In this document: in pieces, positions 51,296 to 60,372 of the stretch
How the letters are laid out: each line of letters starts with the position of its first letter
Position numbering within the stretch: position 1 is the first letter of the stretch
Source of the DNA: Macrococcoides psychrotolerans
Lineage (GTDB): Bacteria; Bacillota; Bacilli; Staphylococcales; Staphylococcaceae
DNA length: 64,000 bases
Direction of reading: 5' to 3'
NCBI RefSeq assembly: GCF_038095555.1
Contig: NZ_CP124591.1
Location: 124,001-188,000 of the forward strand
Program-made: the position numbers and the translations under genes
Notes under the pieces: model-generated
The model's input: the letters and a program-made list of their open reading frames with translations, nothing else
Database searches by the model: none
What the model was told of the DNA's origin: nothing

Positions 51296-52340
51296 ATTTG
51301 AAGAAAACTTCGATAATGTAATCTAGATTCTCGTCTGTAAGTTGTAGTGTCGTTTCATTTACTTCGCTTAACAACATTTTTGTATTATTTTCTTCAAATA
51401 CGATAGATTTCTTGAAATATGGTTCAAATACATGGATGAAGCCATTAAGCACAGCTTCCTCAGCATTCATTGTAGAACGTGCTGATGTTGGTGCGACAGT
51501 CAATGTGTCAAATTCTAAATGATTTTTAATCATTGCAAGCACCTTTAAATTTTCTGGGGGATTATTATTCGTTATGTGATAAATTGTTTCATGCTGTGCA
51601 TGTAAGATAGCATGCGCCAGTACCTTAACGACATAATCAACTGGAACTAAGTTCGATGTACAATTATCATCTGCGAATAAGCGAAATGGCTGTTTGCCAA
51701 TTAATCCTTTACGGTCCATCTTACGTTTAAATACTTTCAAAGCTTTCATAAAGCCATAAAGCGTGAACTTAGAGTCCGCTTCACCAGTCACAGAATCTCC
51801 GATAATAATCGCAGGTCGTAAAATTGAATATGTCAATCCGCTTTCAGCGACTGCGTGTTCAGCTTTAATCTTACTCTCTTCATATGGGTTATTTACTGGT
51901 GTACCAATTGGATGTAGTATTTCCTTAGCATACTCGTTTGTGCCGACAGTATATGCTGTCGATACGTATAAGAAATGCTTTGTATTTAAATCCTTTGCCA
52001 AGTTAAGTGCGTGTAATGTTCCATGATAATTGATATTAAATAGATCGTTGCGCAGTTCTTCATCAAATTTCACTAATGCTGCAAGATGATAAAAGTAATC
52101 CATTTCTGGAAGAAGCTTTATAACATCCTTGTCAAGACCGCAATTAGGCGAGGTGATATCACCTTGAACAAAGTGGAGGCGACTTTCATTTTCCTTAGTA
52201 ATTAATTTATTCTTACGTGCTTCATCACGATATAGAATATACAAATGATGATTATTATTCTGTAGCAGCTTATTGATTAGTTGTGCTCCGACAAAACCGG
52301 TTGCACCCGTTAAAAATATATTCAAATTGTTCACATCCAT
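51294..52340 (-). CDS. NAD(P)-dependent SDR reductase/epimerase, thioester-reductase-like
   Basis: The 348-residue extended SDR has the Rossmann motif GATGFVGAQL near residues 12-21, HLAALVKF, an active-site Ser with STAYTVG and YEESKIKAE (YxxxK). Its Male-sterility/NAD_binding_4 type pattern (ILYRDEAR, ILRPAIIIGDSVTG) resembles reductases acting on acyl thioesters or lipids. The substrate is unknown. It is convergent with the desaturase, which might suggest lipid work but does not prove it. Confidence 0.8.
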   Translation of the reverse strand: MDVNNLNIFLTGATGFVGAQLINKLLQNNNHHLYILYRDEARKNKLITKENESRLHFVQGDITSPNCGLDKDVIKLLPEMDYFYHLAALVKFDEELRNDLFNINYHGTLHALNLAKDLNTKHFLYVSTAYTVGTNEYAKEILHPIGTPVNNPYEESKIKAEHAVAESGLTYSILRPAIIIGDSVTGEADSKFTLYGFMKALKVFKRKMDRKGLIGKQPFRLFADDNCTSNLVPVDYVVKVLAHAILHAQHETIYHITNNNPPENLKVLAMIKNHLEFDTLTVAPTSARSTMNAEEAVLNGFIHVFEPYFKKSIVFEENNTKMLLSEVNETTLQLTDENLDYIIEVFFK

Positions 52341-52403
52341 AAATTTAATCCTAAATTATATTGTGCAGTAATTTGCAACTAGAGTAAAGAGATATGAAAA
52401 AAC

Positions 52404-53576
52404 TTAAGAATAAAGATGTGCCTTCCTGCCATGCAGCATATAATATGCAACCATTCCGATAATTACTAGGATGCTCATGTAACGATACAAGCCATGCAAC
52501 CCAAGCATCGGGATAAATAGTCCTAATATATAAGGGCCGAATCCAAGCGCAAAGTCTAAAAAGATAAAGTATGTACTCGTTGCAAGACCCATCTTTTCAT
52601 GATCTGTAACTTTAACTGCTGTTGCTTGTGCAATAGACTGAAAGTTGCCGTATCCAAATCCTAGCAATGCAGCGCTTAATATTAAAGTCCAGGAAGCATG
52701 CGTGATACTTAAACACAATAATCCAAGGAAAAAGGAGATGAGTGATGGGTACATCACGATATTCGTACCCTTTCTATCCATAAGTTTACCTGTGATTGGA
52801 CGGGATATCAGTACAACTAGTGCATAAGTAAGGAAGAAGAAACTTCCTGCAGTAATCAAATTGTTCTCTTTTGTGAAAAATGAAATAAAGCTGAGTACAC
52901 TTGAATATGCTGTACAGCAAATAAGAACAACAATTGAAATAGGGATTGCATTACGATCGATATAATCTGAAACATGGAAGCCTTTCGGCGCGTGTGAGTT
53001 CATAGATTTTACTTCGTGGTTCACTTTAACTTGAGGCACCATTAATAGTCCGATAACTGCAAGGACTAAACAGAAAATAAAGAGTTGTCTAAAGGAAATA
53101 ACCTGAAGTAATGATAATCCCAAAAACGGTCCAATAGCAGTTGCCATCACTGTACTCATACTAAAGTAACTGATACCTTCGCCACGGCGCTTTATTGGCG
53201 TGATAAATGCAGCAATGGTCCCTGTAGCTGTAGAGGCAATGCCATTGCCCATCCCATTTAAAAAACGTATTGCAAGAAGTAATGGTAAGTTGAACGATGC
53301 GAAGTAGAGGGCAGTTGTAATCGTAAATATGAGTACGCCAATTACGAGCACTTTCTTTTGACCTAAAATGTCAATATTTTTCCCAGCCCAGAATCTTCCG
53401 AATAAGCTCCCGACAATAAAGATTCCAGATACGAGGCCGGCAGTACTCGTAGAGACATGATACTCGTCAACTGCGTATCCACCGATTGTAACAAGTAATA
53501 AAAACATTGATAACATTAATATAAAATTGATCAAAGAAACCATGATAAATGGTTTAGTCCATAATTTTTCTTCCAA
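52404..53576 (-). CDS. MFS efflux transporter
   Basis: The 390-residue carrier has twelve helices and the MFS motif A GRFWAGKNIDILGQKKVLV near residues 60-78, plus a second-half RPITGKLMDRKGTN. It lies directly downstream of a MarR regulator with a strong operator, the usual layout of a drug or fatty-acid efflux pair. The substrate is unknown. Confidence 0.87.
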   Translation of the reverse strand: MEEKLWTKPFIMVSLINFILMLSMFLLLVTIGGYAVDEYHVSTSTAGLVSGIFIVGSLFGRFWAGKNIDILGQKKVLVIGVLIFTITTALYFASFNLPLLLAIRFLNGMGNGIASTATGTIAAFITPIKRRGEGISYFSMSTVMATAIGPFLGLSLLQVISFRQLFIFCLVLAVIGLLMVPQVKVNHEVKSMNSHAPKGFHVSDYIDRNAIPISIVVLICCTAYSSVLSFISFFTKENNLITAGSFFFLTYALVVLISRPITGKLMDRKGTNIVMYPSLISFFLGLLCLSITHASWTLILSAALLGFGYGNFQSIAQATAVKVTDHEKMGLATSTYFIFLDFALGFGPYILGLFIPMLGLHGLYRYMSILVIIGMVAYYMLHGRKAHLYS

Positions 53577-53591
53577 TATAACAAATCCTTT

Positions 53592-54017
53592 CTATTCTTC
53601 AGTAATTTCAATTGACGAGAGTGCCTCGTTAATAATGAGTAATGTGTCAGAATCGATATTCTTTAAATAATTGGTTTGAACAGTCTCTATCATTATCATG
53701 ACCTCTTCATAAGTTGTGTGTCCTTTAGCGGTAGGGGTAAGTAATCTGGACCTCTTATCTTGTCCAACTGTACTCTCAATAAATTCGTATTGAATAAGAA
53801 ACTGAATTATTTTTGTTGCTGTGGGCTTTTCTATATTACGTAGCTTAGCGATTTCTACTAGTGTCGTAGATTGTTTGAGCACAATAATTTTTAGGACAAG
53901 CCATTGAGCGGAGGACAGACCGAACTGAATTAACGATTTGTTCATATGATCAACATATGCTTTCCTTAGAGCAAGGATGTGATCAAATAATTGCATTTGC
54001 TGTAGTGCTCTTGTCAT
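53592..54017 (-). CDS. MarR family transcriptional regulator
   Basis: The 141-residue protein is a winged-helix dimer repressor, with helix-turn-helix around residues 45-75 (LVEIAKLRNIEKPTATKIIQ) and the wing motif DKRSRLLTPTAKG. It controls itself and the downstream MFS gene by the palindrome at 54036. Ligand and pump substrate are unknown. The gene pair is co-directional, 16 bases apart. Confidence 0.9.
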   Translation of the reverse strand: MTRALQQMQLFDHILALRKAYVDHMNKSLIQFGLSSAQWLVLKIIVLKQSTTLVEIAKLRNIEKPTATKIIQFLIQYEFIESTVGQDKRSRLLTPTAKGHTTYEEVMIMIETVQTNYLKNIDSDTLLIINEALSSIEITEE

Positions 54018-54035
54018 AGGAAGTCACCACCTCTT

Positions 54036-54092
54036 TTATATAGTTAGCCTAACTAACTATATAAGTATAAAAGAATACAGAGCTTTTGTAAA
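54036..54092 (-). promoter_or_regulatory. marR promoter with perfect 12-bp inverted-repeat operator
   Basis: On the minus strand TTTACA (54092-54087) and TATACT (54069-54064) are separated by exactly 17 bases. The operator (arms TTATATAGTTAG at 54036-54047 and its complement at 54053-54064, 5-base spacer) begins at the -10, so a bound MarR dimer would block RNA polymerase. Confidence 0.8.
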
Positions 54093-54093
54093 T

Positions 54094-54125
54094 AAAAAAA
54101 GATGGCATAGAAGCCATCTTTTTTT
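54094..54125. terminator. Terminator of the aldehyde dehydrogenase gene
   Basis: A 13-bp stem (54094-54106 with 54113-54125), with A and T runs on the two sides. It follows the minus-strand stop at 54125 and lies just upstream of the marR promoter. Confidence 0.85.
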
Positions 54126-55576
54126 TATAGAAATTGTGTATTTACAAATTTTGCTGTTACATACTCTTTAATACCGAGATGAGAATTCTCTCGACCAAAT
54201 CCTGAATGTTTTACACCACCGAATGGCGTTTCTGGATTTGAGATTGCAACTTCATTAATTCCGACCATACCATATTCTAGAGTTCTAGAAATTTGCTGAA
54301 TAATAGAACTATCACTTGCATATGCATAGCTTGCAAGACCATACTCTGTATCATTAGCCATAGCGAGAGCCTCTTCGATCGTATCGAATGTAATGATAGG
54401 AATTACAGGTCCAAAAGTCTCTTCATAGAAAATATCCATTGTTTTATTAACATGATCTAATATAGTAGGTTGTATAAAGAAACCGTTTGAATACTCACCC
54501 TCAGTAAGTCTATGACCACCTGTGACAAGTGTTGCCCCTTTATCTGTAGCATTCACGATCTGCTGCTTGATTTTATCAATAGCATCTTCACGAATTAATG
54601 GTCCGATATCACTTTCCTCATTTAAGCCATTGCCAACTTTAAGTGCTTCCACTTCAGGAACAAGCTTATCCATAAATTTATCTTTAATAGAACTATGAAC
54701 AAATATTCGGTTAGGTGCAATACAAACTTGTCCATTATTACGGAATTTTGCAGCTATTAGACCTTTTACAGCTGCCTCGATATCAGCATCTTCATGAACG
54801 ATAAATGGAGCATGTCCTCCAAGCTCAAGAGACATTTTCTTTAAAGTCTGGCCTGACTGCTCGTATAATGCTTTACCAATAGGTGTAGAACCGGTAAAAG
54901 TAATCTTATTTACTTTATTAGAATCAGTAAATGCCTGACCGATTTCTTTAGAACTGCCCATAACAATATTTGCTACACCTTTAGGAAGCTCTGCTTGTTC
55001 GAATAATTCAAATATCGCGAGCGCTGATAAAGGAGTATCTCCTGAAGGTTTAAGAACAATTGTATTTCCTGCTGCAAGTGCTGGTGCAATTTTACGTGTA
55101 ATCATACCAGATGGGAAATTCCATGGTGTAATCGCCGCAACGACTCCAATTGGTTCATAAATAATTTCATATTTATGATTGTTTGGTGCAGGGATAAGCT
55201 CACCGTAGAGACGACGTGACTCTTCGGCATTCCATCTAAAGCTTTCAGCTCCTGAAAGTACTTCTAATTTAGATTCTTTCAAAGGTTTTCCTTGTTCTAA
55301 CGTCATAATTTCAGCAAGACGACCTGCATTTTCTTCTAATAAGTCAGCAATTTTATGCAGATAAGTAACACGTTCTTTAAGTTCAAGTGCTTTCCAGCCA
55401 GAGAAAGCTTCATGAGCTGTTTGAATCGCTTCTTCTACTTGTGCTTCGTTAGCTTGTGCGATTTGTGCGATTGTTTCACCAGTTGCCGGATTTATGACAT
55501 CTTTCTTGTCCTGGGTTGTTACCCATTCTCCATTTATATATAAATCTGTGTGTAATTCATTGATTACATTCGTCAT
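54125..55576 (-). CDS. gabD: NAD(P)-dependent aldehyde dehydrogenase, succinate-semialdehyde type
   Basis: The roughly 483-residue enzyme has the aldehyde dehydrogenase fold: ITPWNFPSGMI, the nucleotide segment FTGSTPIGKAL, catalytic Glu in ELGGHAPFIV, catalytic Cys in NNGQVCIAPNR, and FEETFGPVIP-like YEETFGPVIPI. The VGINEVAISNPETPFGGVKHSGFGRENS tail favours the succinate-semialdehyde subgroup. I start at the ATG at 55576 with GAAGG upstream; the frame is open to 55645. The exact substrate is inferred. Confidence 0.88.
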   Translation of the reverse strand: MTNVINELHTDLYINGEWVTTQDKKDVINPATGETIAQIAQANEAQVEEAIQTAHEAFSGWKALELKERVTYLHKIADLLEENAGRLAEIMTLEQGKPLKESKLEVLSGAESFRWNAEESRRLYGELIPAPNNHKYEIIYEPIGVVAAITPWNFPSGMITRKIAPALAAGNTIVLKPSGDTPLSALAIFELFEQAELPKGVANIVMGSSKEIGQAFTDSNKVNKITFTGSTPIGKALYEQSGQTLKKMSLELGGHAPFIVHEDADIEAAVKGLIAAKFRNNGQVCIAPNRIFVHSSIKDKFMDKLVPEVEALKVGNGLNEESDIGPLIREDAIDKIKQQIVNATDKGATLVTGGHRLTEGEYSNGFFIQPTILDHVNKTMDIFYEETFGPVIPIITFDTIEEALAMANDTEYGLASYAYASDSSIIQQISRTLEYGMVGINEVAISNPETPFGGVKHSGFGRENSHLGIKEYVTAKFVNTQFL

Positions 55577-55701
55577 AATATACCTTCTTTCAATAGATTG
55601 GTTATATCTATATTTACCCTTTTTATGGATGATTAAACAAATCATATGCTTACTGTAGGAAATCTAGTATAGTAATTTATATTAAACATTGGAGGAAGTA
55701 T

Positions 55702-56883
55702 ATGAAGAAAGATAATAAGCTCATACTCATATTAACATTAGGATTACTAGCAGCTTTTGGACCATTATCATTAGATATGTATTTGCCTGCTTTACCACGT
55801 GTAGCAGATGATCTTAGCACAAGCGCTTCCTATGCTCAGCTCAGTCTGACTGCATGTATGATAGGTTTAGCAGTAGGTCAGATTATAGTAGGACCCATCA
55901 GTGATGTTACAGGGAGAAAGAAACCGTTGTTTATCGCACTTATTGGATATGCTTTATTTTCTTACTTTGCTGCGCGTGCAGCTACGATAGAATGGCTTAT
56001 TTTCTTTAGATTTATTCAAGGATTTTGTGGTGGTGCAGGAGCTGTACTGTCACGAGCGATATCAAGTGATCTATATAAAGGGAAAGATTTAACGAAGTTT
56101 TTAGCAGTGCTGATGCTTGTTAATGGACTTGCACCTGTTCTTGCTCCCGTACTTGGCGGCGTTATATTGAGCATATCTACATGGCATACTGTTTTTTATA
56201 TTTTAGCAATTTATGGTGTATTGATGGTACTCTTAGCACTTACTTTAGAGGAGAGCTTACCGAAATATAACAGAAATGAAGGCGCATTGAAATCAATTTG
56301 GAAAGACTTTAAATTATTGCTGACAAATAAAGCATTTGTGACGATGTTGATGCTCCAATCACTAACATATGGTGTATTGTTCAGCTATATTTCTGGGTCT
56401 CCATTTATTACCCAGAAAATATATGATATGAATGCACAGCAATTTAGTTATCTATTTGCATTGAATGGCATAGGCTTAATTGTATTCAGTCAGTTAACCG
56501 CTAAACTTGTAAATAAAATGGATGAACTGAAGATATTGAAGCTAGGACAAAATATTCAGTTCGTTGGCATGATACTTACAGTAATAGTGTTGGTGCTCCA
56601 TCTTCCGGTATGGATGCTATGTGCTGCATTCTTCCTGATGATTACTCCGGTTAGTATGATAGGAACGACTGGATTTTCTATCGCAATGCAAGTACAGAAT
56701 CAGGGTGCTGGCAGTGCATCGGCAATATTGGGACTAATGCAGTTCTTAATTGGTGGTATACTATCACCCCTAGTTGGTGTGATGGGGGAAAGTTCGATTA
56801 TTCCATTTATCGTTATCATTATTACATGTACCGTTCTTGCGCAAAGTATTAGAGCTATTTGGGTGAAAAATATTGAAATTTAA
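55702..56883 (+). CDS. Bcr/CflA family MFS drug efflux transporter
   Basis: The 393-residue carrier has twelve helices and Bcr/CflA motifs: SLDMYLPALPRVADDL near residues 24-39, GPISDVTGRKKPLFIA and RFIQGFCGGAGAVLSRAISSDLY. The family exports bicyclomycin, sulfonamides and peptides in other bacteria; the real substrate here is unknown. The gene has GGAGG upstream and is divergent from the aldehyde dehydrogenase. Confidence 0.9.
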   Translation: MKKDNKLILILTLGLLAAFGPLSLDMYLPALPRVADDLSTSASYAQLSLTACMIGLAVGQIIVGPISDVTGRKKPLFIALIGYALFSYFAARAATIEWLIFFRFIQGFCGGAGAVLSRAISSDLYKGKDLTKFLAVLMLVNGLAPVLAPVLGGVILSISTWHTVFYILAIYGVLMVLLALTLEESLPKYNRNEGALKSIWKDFKLLLTNKAFVTMLMLQSLTYGVLFSYISGSPFITQKIYDMNAQQFSYLFALNGIGLIVFSQLTAKLVNKMDELKILKLGQNIQFVGMILTVIVLVLHLPVWMLCAAFFLMITPVSMIGTTGFSIAMQVQNQGAGSASAILGLMQFLIGGILSPLVGVMGESSIIPFIVIIITCTVLAQSIRAIWVKNIEI

Positions 56884-56913
56884 TGCAATATACGACAAAT
56901 AAAACCGAAACAT

Positions 56914-57771
56914 ATGTTAATTGAAGAATGCGTGTATAGAAGAATGGAGAACTATCACTTCTCAGATGATTATTATTATAGTGCGTATGGATATCAAGGA
57001 GAGAAACTATTTAATGACACATTTCCTTTAAACGACCACTATATTCAGAGATTTAATCTAACAATGCAACACTATTATCATCACTTTGAAGTTGATCGGC
57101 TTATTATTACAGGAGAAACAATCTATGCATTAGATGTTAAAGGGCATCATCGTACATATAAAAATGAAGGAGAAGTGTGGCGAAAGGATGGTAAAACTAT
57201 AAAGAGTCCGATATCACAATATAAACAAATGAAAGAAGGCATGGAATCTCTGAAACAAATGCTCGGTCTATCGCATCAACTTGTATGTAAAATGGTGTTC
57301 ATTCAACCGGGATTTGATATCGATGTAAAAGAAGAAGGAATGCTCTTATTTAAGGATATTAAGTATTTAATGAAGCACATACACAGTGAGCATCCTGCTG
57401 GTAAGATAGAATTAGACACATTCAACTATTTTGAAACTATTCAAAAACCAATATCGCTATACGAACGTAGACCAGAATTCGATATGGATAATATTCAGTC
57501 GGGAATATTATGTGAAGTGTGTGGGATGCCGATTACGTTAGGAGATAATAAAGATAAAAATGTTTCATGCATAATTTGTAACCAAGTTAAAACAAAAGAA
57601 GAATGGGTGTATACGACATTAGTGGAATTAGAACTGTTATTAAATAGAGGTATTACCATTACAGAAGCAAATAAGTGGATTGGAAGGCGACATAGAAACA
57701 TTGTAAGACGAGTTTTGAATAAACACTTTGTTTGTAATGATGAGTATTATAAATCGGCAAAAAAAGCATAG
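56914..57771 (+). CDS. NERD-domain protein with C-terminal zinc ribbon
   Basis: The 285-residue protein has an N-terminal NERD (nuclease-related) domain: YQGEKLFND near residue 28, DRLIITGETIYALDVKGHHRTY near residues 62-83 with the nuclease-like D and K positions. CEVCGMP and CIICNQV near residues 197-220 form a zinc ribbon. NERD proteins are thought to process DNA or RNA. No ribosome site is clear before the ATG at 56914; the ATG at 56944 is an alternative. Function is unproved. Confidence 0.75.
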   Translation: MLIEECVYRRMENYHFSDDYYYSAYGYQGEKLFNDTFPLNDHYIQRFNLTMQHYYHHFEVDRLIITGETIYALDVKGHHRTYKNEGEVWRKDGKTIKSPISQYKQMKEGMESLKQMLGLSHQLVCKMVFIQPGFDIDVKEEGMLLFKDIKYLMKHIHSEHPAGKIELDTFNYFETIQKPISLYERRPEFDMDNIQSGILCEVCGMPITLGDNKDKNVSCIICNQVKTKEEWVYTTLVELELLLNRGITITEANKWIGRRHRNIVRRVLNKHFVCNDEYYKSAKKA

Positions 57772-57955
57772 AAAGTGGCACACATGAGCGTTGAAGTGTG
57801 CCAAAAGTAATAGAAGACTTAACCTGTGGCTCCCCTTGTATAGTAAATGACAGCCAGATACAGGCCTACGATGCATCGTTAATGTTTTATGGAATAAGAC
57901 TATTATTTATACGATTGTATATATTATAATAAATGTAAAACGATGGGAGAATGCT

Positions 57956-58714
57956 ATGGATGATTTTAATTTTGTAATTGAAGCGCATGATTTAACGAAA
58001 GACTTTGATGGGAAGCTTGCTGTGAACCATATCGACTTGAATGTAAAAAAAGGGGAACTCTATGCATTTTTAGGGCCTAACGGTTCAGGTAAATCTACAA
58101 CAATTAAGATGTTGATGGACTTACTTCAACCTACATATGGATCAGTTTCAATGTTTAATAAAAGTTTGCAAGGTAACGCTCTAGAAATTAAACGTCGAAT
58201 TGCATATATTCCCGATACACCAAACACGCTCGGTAAACTTACAGGGGATGAGTATTTAGATTTCTATGCATCGATATTCCAAATGGATAAAACGCAATAT
58301 GGAACAAAGAAGAACGAACTATTATCTTTGTTTGAACTTGTCGGGAAAACCAATCAGCAAATTGAAAATTATTCGCATGGTATGCGCCAAAAGATTGTAC
58401 TGGTGGCCAATTTAATGCATGAGCCTGAAATTATCTTTTTAGATGAGCCGACAGTTGGATTGGACCCGCTTAGTACTCGGAATTTAAAGAATTACTTACG
58501 CCATCAAGTAAGTCTTGGAAAGACAGTTTTTTTAACGACGCATATATTAGAAATTGCTGAACAACTTGCAGATCGTATCGGTATTATTTACGAAGGGAAC
58601 TTAAAGGTGGAAGGGACGCTTCAGCAGTTATATGCACTTTACCCAGAACATAGTCGCAGCCTTGAAGACATATTCCTTGCAGTGACTGGTAAGCATGAGG
58701 TGTCATATGATTAA
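57956..58714 (+). CDS. ABC transporter ATP-binding protein
   Basis: The 252-residue ATPase has Walker A GPNGSGKST near residues 40-48, signature YSHGMRQK (S-H-G variant), Walker B IIFLDEPTVGLDP and switch His in TTHILE. The variant signature and the C-terminal extension are frequent in CcmA-type ABC-2 exporters. It has GGGAG upstream and overlaps the permease gene by 8 bases, so both form one exporter. Confidence 0.9.
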   Translation: MDDFNFVIEAHDLTKDFDGKLAVNHIDLNVKKGELYAFLGPNGSGKSTTIKMLMDLLQPTYGSVSMFNKSLQGNALEIKRRIAYIPDTPNTLGKLTGDEYLDFYASIFQMDKTQYGTKKNELLSLFELVGKTNQQIENYSHGMRQKIVLVANLMHEPEIIFLDEPTVGLDPLSTRNLKNYLRHQVSLGKTVFLTTHILEIAEQLADRIGIIYEGNLKVEGTLQQLYALYPEHSRSLEDIFLAVTGKHEVSYD

Positions 58715-60278
58715 TGCGATGCTGAAGATGGAGTGGCGCAGTTTTTTAAATACGTTCAAAGGAATGTCTGATAATAATAAAGGATGGACGATGTTTGGTA
58801 TCATCATAAGCATTATTATTTTTGTACCGTTGACAATCGTATTAATAACGAGTGGTTACACAAAAGAAGATGCACAACAGCAAATCATATTTACTTCTTA
58901 TATTTATCTTATTATGTCATTAGTATTATTTTTTAGTTCAGTAAAAACGATTATTAATGATTTTTTTATTGCGAAAGATATTCAGCAGTTAATGACATTG
59001 CCAATTAGTATTGCGCATATTTTTTTAGTTAAGATGATAAAGATGTGGCTATTATCGGTATTGTGGATTTATTTGATTGTTTCAATTACTATGGCTGCTA
59101 ACTTGTACCGCCAATTAGATAATATTCACGTAATATTTACGACACTTATCACGATGCTCGGTTTATGTCTAATATATACTGCACTCACGTTTGCTTTTAT
59201 CTATATGCTGACTAAAGTATTGCCGAAAAACAAAATAAATGAAATCATGACCGCATTAATTGGTGTGTTTGGTGCAGTAAGTTATTTTATTTATATAGGA
59301 CCACTTAATTTCATCGGCAGAACATTGACACCGTTACCAGACTTTTTATTATTTAATCAGCTAAGTGAGTTGATGCATTTAGAATATGGAGTCCCGACGG
59401 CATACATCGCTGCAACTGTGATAATTATCATTGGAGCCATTATCTATGTGATATTATTTAAATTATTATTGAAATATGGGCAGCATGATTTTGCAACAGA
59501 AACCATTCAAAGAAAAACAACTGTTTATAAACAACAAATCATGGCACCTGTTCAAGCGTTTCGATTTAAAGATTTGAAGATGTTGTTCAGAGACTTCAGA
59601 GAAGTAGCAAATATGCTGCCGCAAGTGATTATTCCGATTCCTTATTTCGTATTTATCATTCTGCAGTCAGGAGGAATAAAGGAGATGCTTGAGTGGTCTG
59701 AAGCTACTAAAGCAACAACGCTATTTGGTGTTGCTATTGGAGGAACAGGATATGTTGTAACAATCCTATCTGCACAATTTGCTGCGAAAGATGCAGAACA
59801 GTTTGATATGCTTTATAGTTTGCCGATTAGTTTCAAAGATGTAGTAAAAGCTAAGTGGCAGATGGTTTCTGTGTTGAGTGCTTCATTATTCTCTGTTCCT
59901 CTTATTATTTTCGGTCTGTTTATTCAGCTTAATATTATTTATATATTATTTAGTGTAATTTCAGCTTTTATAACAGCGTTTAGCTTATCGCTCCTTGGAA
60001 TCAATATCGGTTTAACTGAACCTCAAATAAGTAAGAAGAATGTAAATAAACGTATTTCTGCTGGTATGAGTTTTATTCTGCTGATCATACTCGCATGTTT
60101 TATCGGTGTAGTTGTCTTTTTACAATTCATCATTGGTAGTATGCATCTAAACTTATTGCTGCATTATATAATTGTCTTAATGTCGGTAGCGTTATTCGGT
60201 TTAATCATTTATTTAACGACATTTAGAAAGTGTATCGAGAAGTATGAACAAGGATTAAAGATTACAATAGTAGATTGA
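58707..60278 (+). CDS. ABC-2 type exporter permease, large
   Basis: The roughly 523-residue protein has about twelve membrane helices in two halves. It is coupled to the ATPase by overlap; I start it at the ATG at 58707, after GAGGTG, since the ATG at 58695 overlaps more and has no ribosome site. The substrate is unknown; multi-helix permeases of this kind serve drug, peptide or lipid export. A terminator follows. Confidence 0.83.
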   Translation: MINAMLKMEWRSFLNTFKGMSDNNKGWTMFGIIISIIIFVPLTIVLITSGYTKEDAQQQIIFTSYIYLIMSLVLFFSSVKTIINDFFIAKDIQQLMTLPISIAHIFLVKMIKMWLLSVLWIYLIVSITMAANLYRQLDNIHVIFTTLITMLGLCLIYTALTFAFIYMLTKVLPKNKINEIMTALIGVFGAVSYFIYIGPLNFIGRTLTPLPDFLLFNQLSELMHLEYGVPTAYIAATVIIIIGAIIYVILFKLLLKYGQHDFATETIQRKTTVYKQQIMAPVQAFRFKDLKMLFRDFREVANMLPQVIIPIPYFVFIILQSGGIKEMLEWSEATKATTLFGVAIGGTGYVVTILSAQFAAKDAEQFDMLYSLPISFKDVVKAKWQMVSVLSASLFSVPLIIFGLFIQLNIIYILFSVISAFITAFSLSLLGINIGLTEPQISKKNVNKRISAGMSFILLIILACFIGVVVFLQFIIGSMHLNLLLHYIIVLMSVALFGLIIYLTTFRKCIEKYEQGLKITIVD

Positions 60279-60292
60279 ATTATATAATAAAC

Positions 60293-60336
60293 AGCCTGAA
60301 CGATTCTCGCACATTCATGCATCGTTCAGGCTTTTA
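60293..60336 (+). terminator. Terminator of the ABC exporter operon
   Basis: AGCCTGAACGAT (60293-60304) pairs perfectly over 12 bp with 60321-60332, followed by a TTTT tract. Confidence 0.85.
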
Positions 60337-60372
60337 AATGGAATCAAGATATATGTCAAAATAGTATTCCTA

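Noticed and set aside
57776..57803. Hairpin TGGCACAC/GTGTGCCA after the NERD gene
   Set aside because: No T-run follows on the plus strand, so I do not call it a terminator.
57868..57879. Perfect palindrome ACGATGCATCGT between the NERD gene and the ABC operon
   Set aside because: It is only 12 bp, does not match a known operator, and has no clear relation to the TATAAT at 57925.
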